A program made the translations under genes and the position numbers. Shown in pieces: positions 1 to 11,510 of a stretch of DNA of 64,000 nucleotides. This stretch comes from Manis javanica (taxonomy: Eukaryota > Chordata > Mammalia > Pholidota > Manidae): positions 88,584,001-88,648,000 of the forward strand of contig NC_133157.1 in assembly GCF_040802235.1 (NCBI RefSeq). Reading direction: 5' to 3'. The notes under the pieces are model-generated. The model worked only from the letters and a program-made list of their open reading frames with translations, was not told where the DNA came from and searched no databases. Each line of letters begins with the position of its first letter. Position 1 is the stretch's first letter.

Positions 1-1
1 T

Positions 2-1380
2 CGTCAAAATGGCCATCCTGCCCAAAGCAATATACAGATTGATGCAATCCCTCTCAAATTACCAGCAATATTCCTCAATGAATTGGAACAAATAATTCAA
101 AAATTCATATGGAAACACCAAAGACCCCGAATAGCCAAAGCAATCCTGAAAAAGAATAAAGTAGGGGGGATCTCACTCCCCAACTTCAAGCTCTACTACA
201 AAGCCATAGTAATCAAGACAATTTGGTACTGGCACAAGAACAGAGCCACAGACCAGTGGAACAGATTAGAGACTCCAGAAATTAACCCAAACATATATGA
301 TCAATTAATATTTGATGAAGGAGCCATGGACATACAATGGGGAAATGACAGTCTCTTCAACAGCTGGTGTTGGCAAAACTGGACAGCTACGTGTAGGAGA
401 ATGAAACTGGACCATTGTCTAACCCCATATACAAAGGTAAACTCAAAATGGATCAAAGACCTGAATGTAAGTGATGAAACCATTACACTCTTGGAAAAAA
501 CATAGGCAAAAACCTCTTAGATATAAACATGAGTGACCTCTTCTTGAACATATCTCCCCGGGCAAGGAAAACAACAGCAAAAATGAGCAAGTGGGACTAC
601 ATTAAGCTGAAAAGCTTCTGTACAGCGAAAGACACCATCAATAGAACAAAAAGGAACCCTACAGTATGGGAGAATATATTTGAAAATGACACATCCGATA
701 AAGGCTTGATGTCCAGAATATATAAAGAGCTCACAAGCCTCAACAAACAAAAAACAAATAACGCAATTAAAAAATGGGCAGAGGAACTGAACAGATGGTT
801 CCCCAAAAAAGAAATACAGATGGCCAAGAGACACATGAAAAGATGCTCCACATCGCTAATTATCAGAGAAATGCAAATTAAAACTACAATGAGGTATCAC
901 CTCACACCAGTAAGGATAGTTGCCATCCAAAAGACAAACAACAACAAATGTTGGCAAGGCTGTGGAGAAAGGGGAACCCTCCTACACTGCTGGTGGGAAT
1001 GTAAATTAGTTCAACCATTGTTGAAAGCAGTATGGAGGTTCATCAAAATGCTCAAAACAGACCTACCATTTGACCCAGGAATTCCACTCCTAGGAATTTA
1101 CCCTAAGAACACAGCAATCAAGTTTGAGAAAGACAGATGCACCCCTATGTTTATCGCAGCACTATTTACAATAGCCAAGAATTGGAAACAACCTAAATCT
1201 CCATCGGTAGATGAATGGATAAAGAAGATGTGGGACATATACACAATGGAATACTACTCAGCCATAAGAAGTGGAAAAATCCAACCATTTGCAGCAACAT
1301 GGATGGAGCTGGAGAGTATTATGCTCAGTGAAATAAGCCAAGCAGAGAAAGAGAAATACCAAATGATTTCACTCATCTGA
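2..1380 (+). pseudogene. L1 ORF2 C-terminal remnant (copy A)
   Basis: This is the region after the reverse transcriptase core plus the C-terminal cysteine-rich segment of an L1 ORF2 protein. The frame is broken at about position 41 (one T missing relative to the copy at 8262). It is broken again near 496, where an A-run is one base short and brings in a stop at 503-505. The last open part, 529-1380 (283 codons), contains the cysteine/tryptophan cluster [19 protein letters not shown] around residues 138-156. It ends in TGA at 1378, slightly earlier than the other copy. It cannot make a working protein. Because the breaks are few, the copy is fairly young. Confidence 0.9.
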
Positions 1381-1710
1381 GGAGTATAGGAACAAAGGAA
1401 AAAGTGAAGGAACAAAACAGCAGCGGAATTACAGAACCCAAAAATGGACTAACAGGTACCAAAGGGAAAGGAACTGGGGAGGATGGGTGGGCAGGGAGGG
1501 ATAAGGGGGTGGGGAGAAGAAGGGGAGTATTAAGAATAGCATGCATGGGGGGGAGGGAGAAAGGGGAGGGTGGGCTGCACAACACAGAGAGGACAAGTAG
1601 TGACTCTACAACATTTTGCTAAGCTGATTGACAGTAACCGTAATGTGGTTGTTAGGGGGGACCTGATATAAGGGAGAGCATAGTAAACATAGTATTCTTC
1701 ATGTAAGTGT

Positions 1711-1756
1711 AGATTAAAAATTAAAAAAAAAAAGAAAGAAAGAAAGAAAGAAAAGG
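1711..1756 (+). repeat. L1 poly(A) tail with GAAA microsatellite
   Basis: An A-run is followed by about five AAAG/GAAA units. This is the usual decay and expansion product of an L1 poly(A) tail. Confidence 0.85.
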
Positions 1757-1912
1757 GGGATTACTCCTTGATAGGATAAAACTATTGGCAAATCAAAGAT
1801 CAACGCATGCTTTAAATATCCTTAATGTTGATCACTTAAAGGGTGTCAGATGATCAGCTATGGAGGTACTATTTTCTGATAATATTCCTTTCTCTTAATA
1901 AAAAAAAAAAAA
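1757..1912 (+). other. Short A-tailed segment of unknown origin
   Basis: About 140 bases of AT-rich sequence end in an AATAAA-plus-poly(A) run (about 1896-1912), so this may be another retroposed fragment. I do not recognise its source. It lies between the L1 tail and the retroviral fragment. Confidence 0.35.
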
Positions 1913-2149
1913 AGCAGTTACTGTGTGCTGACCTCCAATGAGTTCTGCACAGTGTTATAGAGGGAATGTCAAAGTGTGGGCAAAGGGTCTGTTTGTTTCT
2001 ATGCAGAAGATCAAGGCCTAGCTTGGATACCCAGAAAATTAACTAAGATATGATATGAGGAGGAGCTTCCGGCATCAGCACTCTCTGGAGGACTTGTGCC
2101 GGGGGATGATCATCAAAAAGCCTCCACAGGGATCCGGACAATGCTGCGG

Positions 2150-2595
2150 TTGTGGCTGCATCCAGCCCACCGTCTACTGGACTTGCCATAGGAATGAGGA
2201 GGGAGATGTCTAGGCTGGCATGTGCATACAGTGAGACAACGAATTTGACTGGATCTGTACTGTTGGAACTCAACCAGGAGTTGGGAGGGGTGCAAGTTGT
2301 AGCACTCCAAAATCTCATGACTATAGACTATCTACGGTTAAAAGAACATATGGGATGTGAACCGATCCCAGAAATGGGCTGCTTTAATTTGTCTGATTGT
2401 TCAAGTACAGTTGGACAATATCCATCATATCATAGATAAATTTTCACAAATGCCTAGGGTGCCTAAATGGTTTTCTTGGCTTCACTGGAGATGGATGGTA
2501 ATTATAGATTTCCTTTGTTTATGTCACCATATTTCTATTATGTTAATATGGGTGTGCAAATTAGTTAGTAGTTTAAAACCTATACATACTTAAGG
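2150..2595 (+). pseudogene. Retroviral env transmembrane-subunit remnant
   Basis: The frame open at 2152-2439 contains the block QVVALQNLMTIDYL, followed by a cysteine pair ending in GCFNLSD. This is the arrangement of the retroviral TM ectodomain (the LQN segment and the disulfide loop of the CX6CC class). A frame change near 2400 passes into 2357-2593, which has tryptophan-rich and hydrophobic residues suited to the membrane-proximal and membrane-spanning part. Stops and shifts interrupt the rest. No surface subunit, gag or pol was recognised nearby. It is a broken fossil. The assignment rests on motif pattern only, and the retroviral genus is not settled. Confidence 0.55.
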
Positions 2596-3226
2596 TACTC
2601 TACAAGAAGATATGTCAAAGAAATAATCAATCCTCCCATGTTTCCTTCCATATGCTACCTCTAGAGCTTTTCTTCTTCCTTCCTAATTACAACCCTTAAA
2701 TAGAATTCGTGCCTCATATTGAATTTACCGAGTATCATAATTCCTCCAGATGGTAAAGATACCTCAAGACAAGTGCTGGGCATAGAGGCCACAGGGCATA
2801 AATCTGCAAAGAAGTAAAAAGCTAACCTTTTCAAACAATATGGCTTCTCTCTCACTTACCAACTTTACATTTCCCTGTATGGCTCCGGAAGATGACTGGT
2901 TAGCCAGAGACGGGTAAGATTCCTCAAGGGAGGAACAACCTAAGACAGGCACAGTTGCAGGGGGGCCATCAGGTGAGAATTTGGGGATCAACAGAGGTGA
3001 GGGTCAGAACTTCACCTCCCCTGTTTTGAGAGAAATCTTCTGCATCCGTGGATGTCTTGCTGCCCTTGTCTATCCTGGATTAATACTTAGTCCATAGGCA
3101 CACACCTGATCATCTACATTTGCCCTCTTACAGCACTAAACTGTGTTTTCTACCTTTATTTTGCATCTACCTACCACTTCAGCATTTTATTAAAAATAAA
3201 AATAATAATAATAATAGAGGGAGAAA

Positions 3227-3549
3227 TGTGGGATCAACATTTAAATGAAGTACAAAAATCAAATGAATATTCATATTTGACCTGATTGTTTATAGGTCAT
3301 AATGCGTGATCAAAACCGAAAGTTTCTGTGATGAATGCCCTTGTACTGTTCACCATGTAAGAATTTATTCGCCATGTAAGAATTCGTTCACCATGTAAGA
3401 ACTTGTTCGTTATGCTTCAGAAGATTGGAGACTGACGAGAATTAGGCTTGAGATGGATTAATGATTGTACATTGAGCATTGACCCCCCTATACTGAATTT
3501 TATTGTTGTTAACAACTATTTGATCAATAAATATGAGAGATGCCCTCTC
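3227..3549 (+). mobile_element. Truncated LTR (U3-R) of the retroposed ERV
   Basis: It begins with TG directly after a polypurine tract and ends at a poly(A) addition site downstream of AATAAA (3526). No U5 or terminal CA follows. U3 contains a small triplicated block (3349-3415). Confidence 0.6.
3349..3415 (+). repeat. Threefold tandem repeat in LTR U3
   Basis: Three imperfect copies of a roughly 20-22-base unit with core CATGTAAGAA(T/C)T lie head to tail. Repeated U3 blocks are common in retroviral enhancers. Confidence 0.7.
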
Positions 3550-3576
3550 AAAAAAAAAATTAGTAAAAAAAAAAAA

Positions 3577-3588
3577 AAAGATGAAGCT
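3577..3588 (+). repeat. Target-site duplication, left copy (L1 copy B)
   Basis: AAAGATGAAGCT occurs immediately before the first base of the L1 5' UTR and again at 9942-9953 right after the L1 tail. Confidence 0.9.
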
Positions 3589-4740
3589 GGGGATCACAGG
3601 AAGATGGCAGCATGAGTAGCTCAGAGGAAATCTCCTCCCCAAAACATATATTTTTATGAAAATACAATAAATACAACTATTCCTAAAAGAGACACTGGTG
3701 GATGCAGTACAACAGCCAGGATACGTCTACATCTGTGAGAACTCAACATCACACAAAGGGGGTAAGATACAAGCCGCGGCTAGGCGGGACCCGAATGCTC
3801 CCCTACCCCAAAACCCGGCAGGAAGAAAGGAGTCAGAACAGGGAGGGAGTGAAAGGCCAGGACTGCTAAACAACCAGCTCTAGAAATCCGCACCCGGAAT
3901 GCAGACACAGGGTGCATGGGGTGCTGGATATTAGAGAAACGGAAAAGCAAAACCTGTGGGCAGGTCTCCGCAACCAGCACCCCAGAGACAAAAGAAAAGT
4001 GAGTGCTTTCGGCAAGTCTTAAAGAGACAGGTACCTCATAGCTGAACGAAGTTGTCCTAGCAGCTGGGAATACCGGGGAAACTTAGGAGCCCTAAACCCC
4101 AGGGAGGCAGTGCAGCTCAGAGGTCCCTCATGATGCTAGGCAGCCTGCCGGTCATTCCTCCAAATGGCACAGACCCCGACATACTGGCCCTGTAGTGGGA
4201 GAGTGGCAGCGTGCGCTGGGGACGGCAGAGCTGGAAGGGACTCAGAGCAGATCCATACACCACAGGAGAGGCTTGTGCTAGCCCGCAGCGGTGTGACCAG
4301 GCAGACACGGCGCGGCTTGAGCGCACTGGTGGCGGTGAGACCAGAGAAGCCCGGTAGAGGCCTGCATGGGGGAGCCCTGCATGTACCTGCAGTGGAGCTG
4401 GGGGGAGTGGGTGCACTCCCAGCAGACGGCCAGAGTCCTGGCCCAACTTACAGCCTCCTGGACCAGACCCAGGGACTGCTGCTGCCACACAGCTGCCTGG
4501 CAGGGTCGCTGCTAGCACAGAGGAGTGCACCTGGCATGCCCTGTCACTCCCTGCAGGGCTCCACACTGCTCTGATGGACACCCTGCCCACAGCAGCTTAG
4601 GGCACTAACCCGGCTGCTGCTCCAGAAGTGCGGGTAACCATCACCGGCAGCGGAGAAGGGCAGGGCATCCAGCAAGCAGAAAAGGACTTTCTTCTCCCAG
4701 CTGACACACCCACAACCTGCCTACAGCCACTGCTATCACC
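3589..4740 (+). promoter_or_regulatory. L1 5' UTR (internal promoter region)
   Basis: This is about 1.15 kb of GC-rich sequence, richer in CpG than its surroundings. It starts at GGGGATCACAGGAAGATGGC and leads to the ORF1 start. In this family the region drives transcription. Long open frames on both strands here (for example 4117-4590 on the minus strand) reflect base composition and are not genes. Confidence 0.8.
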
Positions 4741-5595
4741 ATGAAAAGGCAAAAAATCTGGTCCCGTGGAAGATAGTTATACCTGAGAAAGGATCTGCAG
4801 AGGCAGACCTAACCAGTCTCCCTGAAAAAGAATTCAAAATAAAAATCATAAACATGCTGACAGACCTGCAGAGACATATGCAAGAGCTAAGGGATGAAGT
4901 CTGGAGGGAGATTACAGACATCTGGAGGGAGATTACAGAAGTGAAACAAACTCTGGAAGGATTTATAAGCAGAATGGATAAGTTGCCAAGAGGCCATTGA
5001 TGGAATAGAAACCAGAGAACAAGAATGCATAGAAGCTGATGCAGAGAGAGATAAAATGATCTCCAGGAATGAAACAATATTAAGAGAACTGTGTGACTAA
5101 TCCAAAAGGAACAATATCCACATTATAGGGGTACCAGAGGAAGAAGAGAGAGAAAAAGGGATAGAAAGTGTCTTTGAAGAAATAATGGCTGAGAACTTCC
5201 CCAAACTGGGAGAGAAAATAGTTGCTCAGACTACAGAGACACACAGAACTCCTGAGAGATGGGATCCAAAGAGGACAACACCAAGACACATAATAATTAA
5301 AATAGCAAAGACCAAGGACAAGTACAGAGTATTAAAGGCAGCCAGAGAGAGAAGAAAGGTCACCTACAAAGGAAAACCCATCAGGCTGTCATCAGACTTC
5401 TCAACAGAAACCTTACAGGCCAGAAGAGAATGGCATGATGTATTTAATGCAGTGAAACAGAAGGGCCTTGAACCAAGGATACTGTATCCAGCACGATTAT
5501 CATTTAAATATGAAGGAGGGATTAAACAATTCCCAGACAAGCAAAAGTTGAGGGAATTTGCCTCCCACAAACCACCTCTACAGGGCATCTTATAG
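4741..5595 (+). pseudogene. L1 ORF1 (RNA-binding protein), broken
   Basis: The ATG at 4741 opens the usual N-terminus MKRQKIW but meets TAG within a dozen codons. The coiled-coil part (about 4830-5100, with a doubled GGGAGATTACAGA block) is shifted and stopped. The last 136 codons (5185-5595) stay open and cover the RRM end and the C-terminal domain. There an arginine-rich stretch precedes RREWHDVFNAVKQKGL and a run ending PPLQGIL. In intact elements ORF1p trimerises and coats L1 RNA. This copy cannot make it whole. Confidence 0.88.
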
Positions 5596-5798
5596 GGACT
5601 GCTCTAGATGGAAGCTCTCCTAAAAAGAGCTCAGAACAAAACACCCAACATATGAAGAAAGGAGGAGGAGGAAAAAGAAGGGAAAGAAATAATCATCAGA
5701 CTGTGTTTACAACAGCTCAATAAGTGAGTGAGGTCAGACAGTAAGATAGTAAACAAGCTAACCTTGAACCTTTGGTAACCACAAATCTAAAGCCTACA

Positions 5799-8700
5799 AT
5801 GGCAATAAGTACATATCTTTCAATAATCACCCAAAATGTAAATGCACTGAATGCACCAATCAAAAGACACAGAGTAATAGAATGGATAAAAAAGCAAGAC
5901 CCATCTAAATGCTGCTTACAAGAGACTCACCTCAAACCCAAAGACATGCACAGATTAAAAGTCAGGGGATGGAGAAAGATATTTTATGCAAACAACAGAG
6001 AGAAAAAAGTAAGTGTTGCAATATTAGTATCAGACAAAATAGACTTCAAAATAAAGCAAGTAACAAGAGATACAGAAGGACATTACATAATGATAAAGGG
6101 CTCAGTCCAACAAGAGGATATAACCATTGTAAACATATATGCACCCAGTACAGGAGCTCCAACATATGTGAAACAAATACTAACAGAATTAAAGGAGAAA
6201 ATAGAATGCAATGCATTCATTTTGGGAGACTTTAACACCCCACTCACTCCAAAGGACAGAGCCACCAGACAGAAAATAAGTAAGGACACAGAGGCACTAA
6301 ACAGCACACTAAAACAGATGGACCTAATAGACATCTATAGAACTCTACATCCAAAAGCAACAGGATACACATTCTTCTCAAGTGCACATGGAACATTCTC
6401 CAGAATAGACCACATACTAGGCCACAAAAAGAACCTCAGTATATTCCAAAAGATTGAAATCCTACCAACCAATTTTTCAGACCACAAAGGCATAAAACTA
6501 GGAATAAATTGTACAAAGAAAGCAGAAAGGCTCACAAACACATGGAGGCTCAACAACATGCTCCTAAATAATCAATGGATCAACAACCAAATTAAAATGG
6601 AGATCCAGCAATATATGGAAACAAATGACAACAACAACACAAAGCCCCAACTTCTGTGGGATGCAGCAAAAGCATTCTTAAGAGGAAAGTATATAGAAAT
6701 CCAGGCATATTTAAAGAAGGAAGAACAATCCCAAATGAATAGTCTAATGTCACAATTATCGAAATTGGAAAAAGAAGAACAAATGAGGCCGAAGGTCAGC
6801 AGAAGGAGGAACATAATAAAGATCAGAGAAGAAATAAGTAAAATTGAGAAGAATAAAACAATAGAAAAAATCAATGAAACCAAGAACTGGTTCTTTGAGA
6901 AAATAAAATAGATAAGCCTCTAGCCAGACTTATTAAGAGAAAAAGAGAGTGAACACACATAAACAGAATCAGAAATGAGAAAGGAAAAATCATGACGGAC
7001 CCCACAGAAATACAAAGAATTATTAGAGAATACTATGAAAACCTATATGCTAACAAGCTGGAAAACCTAGAAGAAATGGACAACTTCCTAGAAAAATACA
7101 ACCTTCCAAGACTGACCCAGAAAGAAACAGAAAATCTAAACAGACCAATTACCAGCAACAAAATTGAATTGGTAATCAAAAAACTGCCCAAGAACAAAAC
7201 CCCCAGACCAAATGGATTTACCTTGGAATTTTATCAGACATACAGAGAAGACATAACACCGATTCTCCTTAAAGTTTTCCAAAAAATGATAGAGGAGGGA
7301 ATACTCCCAAACTCATTTTATGAAGCCAACATCACCCTAATACCAAAACCAGGCAAATATCCCACCAAAAAGAAAACTACAGATCAATATCCCTGATGAA
7401 CATACATAAAAATGCTCAACAAAATATTAGCAAACCGATTTCAAAAATACTTCAAGAGGATCATACACCATGACCAAGTGGGATTCATCTCAGGGATGCA
7501 AGGATGGGACAACATTAAAAAATCCATCAACATCATTCAGCACATCAACAAAAAGAAGGACAAAAACCACATGATCATCTCCATAGATGCTGAAAAAGCA
7601 TTCGACAAAATTCAACATCCGGTCATGATAAAAACTCTCAACAAAATAGGCATAGAGGGCAAGTACCTCAACATAATAAAGGCCATATATGATCAACCCA
7701 CAGCCAATATCATACTGAACAGCGAGAAGCTGAAAGCTTTTCCTCTGAGATCGGGAACAAGACAGGGATGCCCACTCTCCCCACTGTTATTCAACATGGT
7801 ACTGGATGTCCTAGCCACGGCAATCAGACAAAACAATGAAATACAAGGAATCCAGATTGGTAAAGAAGAAGTCAAACTGTCACTATTTGCAGATGACATG
7901 ATATTGTACATAAAAAACCCTAAAGACTCCACTCCAAAACTACTAGAACTAATATCAGAATTCACCAAAATTGCAGGATACAAAATTAACACAGAGAAAT
8001 CTGTAGCTTTCCTATACACTAACAATGAACTAATAGAAAGAGAAATCAGGAAAACAATTCCATGCACAACTGCATCAAAAATAATAAAATACCTAGGAAT
8101 AAACCTAAACAAGGAAGTGAAAGAACTATACCCTAAAAACTACAAGACACTCTTAAGAGAAACTGAAGAGGTCACTAACAAATGGAAACTCATCCCATGC
8201 TCCTGGCTGGGAAGAATTAATATCGTCAAAATGGCCATCCTGCCCAAAGTAATATACAGATTTGATGCAATCCCTATCAAACTACCAACAGCATTCTTCA
8301 ATGAACTGGAACAAATACTTCAAAATTCATATGGAACCATCAAAGACCCTAAATAGCCAAAGCAATCCTGAGAAGGAAGAACAAAGTGGGGGGGGGATCT
8401 CACTCCCCAACTTCAAGCTCTACTACAAAGCCACAGTAATCAACACAATTTGGTACTGGCATAAGAACAGAGCCACAGACCAGTGGAACAGAATAGAGAC
8501 TGCAGACATTAACCCAAACATATATGGCCAATTAATATACGATTAAGGAGCCATGGACATACAATGGGGAAATGACAGTCTCTTCAACAGATGGTGCTGG
8601 CAAAACTGACAGCTACATGTAAGAGAATGAAACTGGATCACTGTCTAACCCCATACACAAAAGTAAACTCCAAATGGATCAAAGACCTGAATGTAAGTCA

Positions 8701-9590
8701 TGAAACCATAAAACTCTTAGAAAAAAACATAGTGACTTCTTCATGAACACATCTCCCCAGTCAAGGGAAACAAAGGCAAAAATGAACAAGTGGGGCTATA
8801 TGAAGCTAAAAAGCTTCTATACAGCAAAGGACACCATCAATACTACAAAAAGGTATCCTACAGTACGGGAGAATATATTCATAAATGACAGATCTGATAA
8901 AGGATTGACATCCAAAATATATAGAGCTCACATGCCTCAACAAACAAAAAGCAAATAATCCAATTAAAAAGTGTGCAGAGGAGCTGAATAGACAGTTCTC
9001 TAAAGATGAAATCCAGATGGCCAACAGGCACATGAAAAGATGCTCCACATCCCTAATCATCAGAGAAATGCAAATTAAAACCACAATGAGATATCACCTC
9101 ACACCAGTAAGGATCGCCATCATCGAAAAGACAAACAACAACAAATGTTGGCGTGGTTGTGGAGAAAGGGGAACCCTCCTACACTGCTGGTGGGAATGTA
9201 AACTAGTTCAACCATTGTGGAAAGCAGTATGAAGGTTCCTCAGCATACTCAAAATAGAAATACCATTTGACCCAGGAATTCCACTTCTAGGAATTTACCC
9301 TAAGAATGCAGCACTCCAGTTTGAAAAAGACAGATGCACCCCTATGTTTATCACTGCACTATTTACAATAGCCAAGATATGGAAGCAACCTAAATGTCCA
9401 TCAGTAGATGAATGGATAAAGAAGATATGGTACATATACAGAATGGAATATTATGCAGCCATAAGAAAAAAACAGATCCTACCATTCGCGACAACATGGA
9501 TGGAGCTAAAGGGTATTATGCTCAGTGAAATAAGCCAGGCAGAGAAGGACAAGTACCAAATGAATTCACTCATATGTGTAGTATAAGAAC
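5799..9590 (+). pseudogene. L1 ORF2 (endonuclease and reverse transcriptase), broken
   Basis: The endonuclease comes first (from the ATG at 5799). Visible landmarks are QETHL (glutamate at 5922-5924), GDFN and SDH (6477-6485). A normally conserved glycine is alanine in QNVNAL. The first frame stops at 6911, where the copy lacks bases. The frame resumes at 6992-7396 and 7412-8356, which hold the reverse transcriptase with [10 protein letters not shown] and the catalytic FADD (7886-7897). Further breaks follow near 8356 and 8540-8740. The cysteine-rich C-terminus is at about 9140-9210. The nicking and copying activities needed for retrotransposition are therefore lost, although the individual motifs remain. 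Confidence 0.93.
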
Positions 9591-9941
9591 AAAGGAAAAC
9601 TGAAGGAATAAAACAGCAGCAGAATCACAGAACCCAAGAATGGACTAATAGTTACCAATGGGAAAGGGACTGGGGACGATGGGTAGGAAGGGAGGGATAA
9701 GGGCAGGGAAAAAGAAAAGGGGCTTATGATTAGATGTGTAGTGCGTGGGGGTCATGGGGATGGCTGTGCAACACAGAGGAGACAAGTAGTGATTTTACAG
9801 CATCTTACTACACATATGGACAGTGACTGTGAAGGGGTATGTGGGGGGGACTTGGTGAAGGGGGGAACCTTGTAAACATAATGTTCTTTCTGTAATTGTA
9901 GATTAATGATACCAAAATAAAATAAAATAAAATAAATTAAT

Positions 9942-9953
9942 AAAGATGAAGCT
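9942..9953 (+). repeat. Target-site duplication, right copy (L1 copy B)
   Basis: AAAGATGAAGCT exactly matches 3577-3588. Confidence 0.9.
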
Positions 9954-11096
9954 TATCAAAAGTACACAGGAACCATCTGAAGAAGATCATAATGGCCTGT
10001 GCTGGAGCAAGCCACAAAATAAATAACGACAGTATTGAATATAGTGAAGTCAGTATCCATAAATCCATACTGATATAACTAATTAGTGAATAAAATGAGG
10101 TGAAAGGACAATATTTCTTTATAGGAACTTGTATGCTAAGTTCATTATTGCATTCCCCTAGCAATTAGCATAATGCTTTATGTATGGTAGACATTTAAAT
10201 ATGTGTTTAATAACTGAATGGAGTAGAAGAATGAGGTCCACTTACTTAAAGGACTTCTGATTTTTCTTATGAAAGTTTTTAAGAAGTAAACGTTATGATC
10301 ATTTTTGGGATAATTGAATGATGGCCTAATGTGTATGAAAAATGTCTGGTTCTTATACATAATTGATACTCTATGGATCTACCATAGCATTTCTTCAGAT
10401 ACAAAGACCCCATTTTCTGTAAACAATAGAAAAAGCAAATGCTGTTGGGATAAAAAGGCTCACTAAAAGATGACTTCCATGGAATAGAAATTTTTTTCTA
10501 TTCCAATGGTTTTGTTTGTTTGTACTTAGAGAAATAAATGATGAGTTGTTTTAGTTTTTCTGTTCTTTAATTGTATTCATCAAGACTCATTCACTTAAAA
10601 TCTCTTTTTCACATCAGGAGCTAATGTTTAATAATAAACAAAACAAGAATGAGATACTACAAGCTAAAAAGGTAAATCTCAAGTCAGTAGAGGCTGTCCT
10701 CATTTTTTGACTACATCTGATGTTTCAATCCTATCAGTTCTCTTAATTAGATAGTATCTACCAATACAAAATGTGCTCCAGTCCTGTTTTAATTTCAGAG
10801 AAAACCTTAGACTAATATTTCTAATAAATGATTGCTTTAGCATAATGTCAGAATGTCTCTGCTTTGAAATAGTTTCAAATGGTCCAAAAGGTTTATTAGC
10901 ATAACTACTTGAGGAAATTGCCAAGTTGAAAGGATTAAAGAACAATTTTTGGAATATTAGAGAAAAGTCAATTTGGTTCTGCTCCAAAATAACCTTGAAA
11001 ACTTCAAGGTTATTTTTTAAGTCATTTTTTGTTGATCATTCATTACATATAACAAAAAAAGGGGAAGATATACCATACAAGTTGACGTGCTTGTAG
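9954..11096. other. AT-rich intergenic DNA, no gene seen
   Basis: No long frame, exon-like pair of splice signals or recognised repeat was found. It contains one perfect inverted repeat, listed separately. Confidence 0.5.
10986..11016. repeat. Perfect 14-bp inverted repeat, 3-nt loop
   Basis: The arm AAAATAACCTTGAA (10986-10999) is followed by AAC and the exact reverse complement (11003-11016). No transposon end or gene is recognised next to it. Confidence 0.85.
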
Positions 11097-11510
11097 TGCT
11101 GTCACGGGCAGAATTTATTCTTCCCCAAATTCATAGATTGGCATCCTAATCCCCAGTTCCTCAACATGTGACAACATTTGGAGATAGAGGCTTTACAGAG
11201 GTAATTAATGAGGTCATTAGGGTGGGTGATCCAATCCAGTATGACTGATATCCTTATAAGAAGAGGAAATTTGGAACAGGTACTTGTAGAGAGACCATGT
11301 GAGGACACAGGGTGGAGATGGCCATCTACAAGCCAGGAGAGCAGCTAGAACAGATCCTTCCTCACAACCTCAGAAGGAACCAACGTTGCCTACATCTCAG
11401 ATATCTAGTCTCCAGAGCTGTGAGAAAGTAAGTATCTGTTGCATAAGCCACCTAGTCTAGTATTTTTGTTAATATTTTAGTTGTTTAGGCAGCCTTAACA
11501 CACTAATCCA
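11097..11510 (+). mobile_element. MLT1-type LTR (ERVL-MaLR)
   Basis: The solo LTR resembles the MLT1 consensus along its length. It opens TGCTGTCACGG, then has the TTTGGAGATAGAGGC block, CTTATAAGAAGAGGAA (TATA-like), CCATGTGAGGACACAG, an AGCTGTGAGAAA block and a terminal ...CACTAATCCA. Divergence fits an insertion old enough to be shared among placental mammals. Confidence 0.85.

Larger units (their letters stand above)
1..1760 (+). mobile_element. L1 retrotransposon, 3' part (copy A), cut by window edge
   Basis: The first 1380 bases are the end of an L1 ORF2. They are followed by a G-rich 3' UTR (about 1381-1700) and an A-rich tail that grades into GAAA units. The sequence closely parallels the matching part of the full-length L1 at 3589-9941, but the 3' UTRs differ enough to suggest two subfamilies. 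The 5' end lies outside the window. Confidence 0.93.
1913..3559 (+). mobile_element. Retroposed endogenous retrovirus fragment (env end plus 3' LTR, A-tailed)
   Basis: In order the segment shows retroviral transmembrane-envelope-like coding remnants (about 2150-2590), a polypurine tract AGAGGGAGAAA (3216-3226), an LTR starting TGTGGGATC at 3227, an AATAAA at 3526-3531, and after 18 more bases a pure A-run (3550-3559). The LTR therefore stops at the polyadenylation site with no U5. That is the structure of a polyadenylated viral RNA copied back by L1 machinery, not of a normally integrated provirus. The 5' boundary is uncertain and no target-site duplication was found. Confidence 0.62.
3589..9941 (+). 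mobile_element. Full-length L1 retrotransposon (copy B), inactive
   Basis: The element is 6.35 kb long. It has a GC-rich 5' UTR (3589-4740), ORF1 (4741-5595), a spacer, ORF2 (5799 to about 9590), a G-rich 3' UTR and a TAAAA-type tail (9911-9941). The perfect 12-bp duplication at each end marks a single insertion by target-primed reverse transcription. It landed at the A-rich tail of the retroviral fragment, so it is younger than that fragment. Both ORFs carry stops and frameshifts, so it is no longer autonomous. Confidence 0.95.

Noticed and set aside
4117-4590. 157-codon minus-strand and 136-codon plus-strand frames
   Set aside because: Both lie in the GC-rich 5' UTR of the full-length L1 and match no protein pattern.
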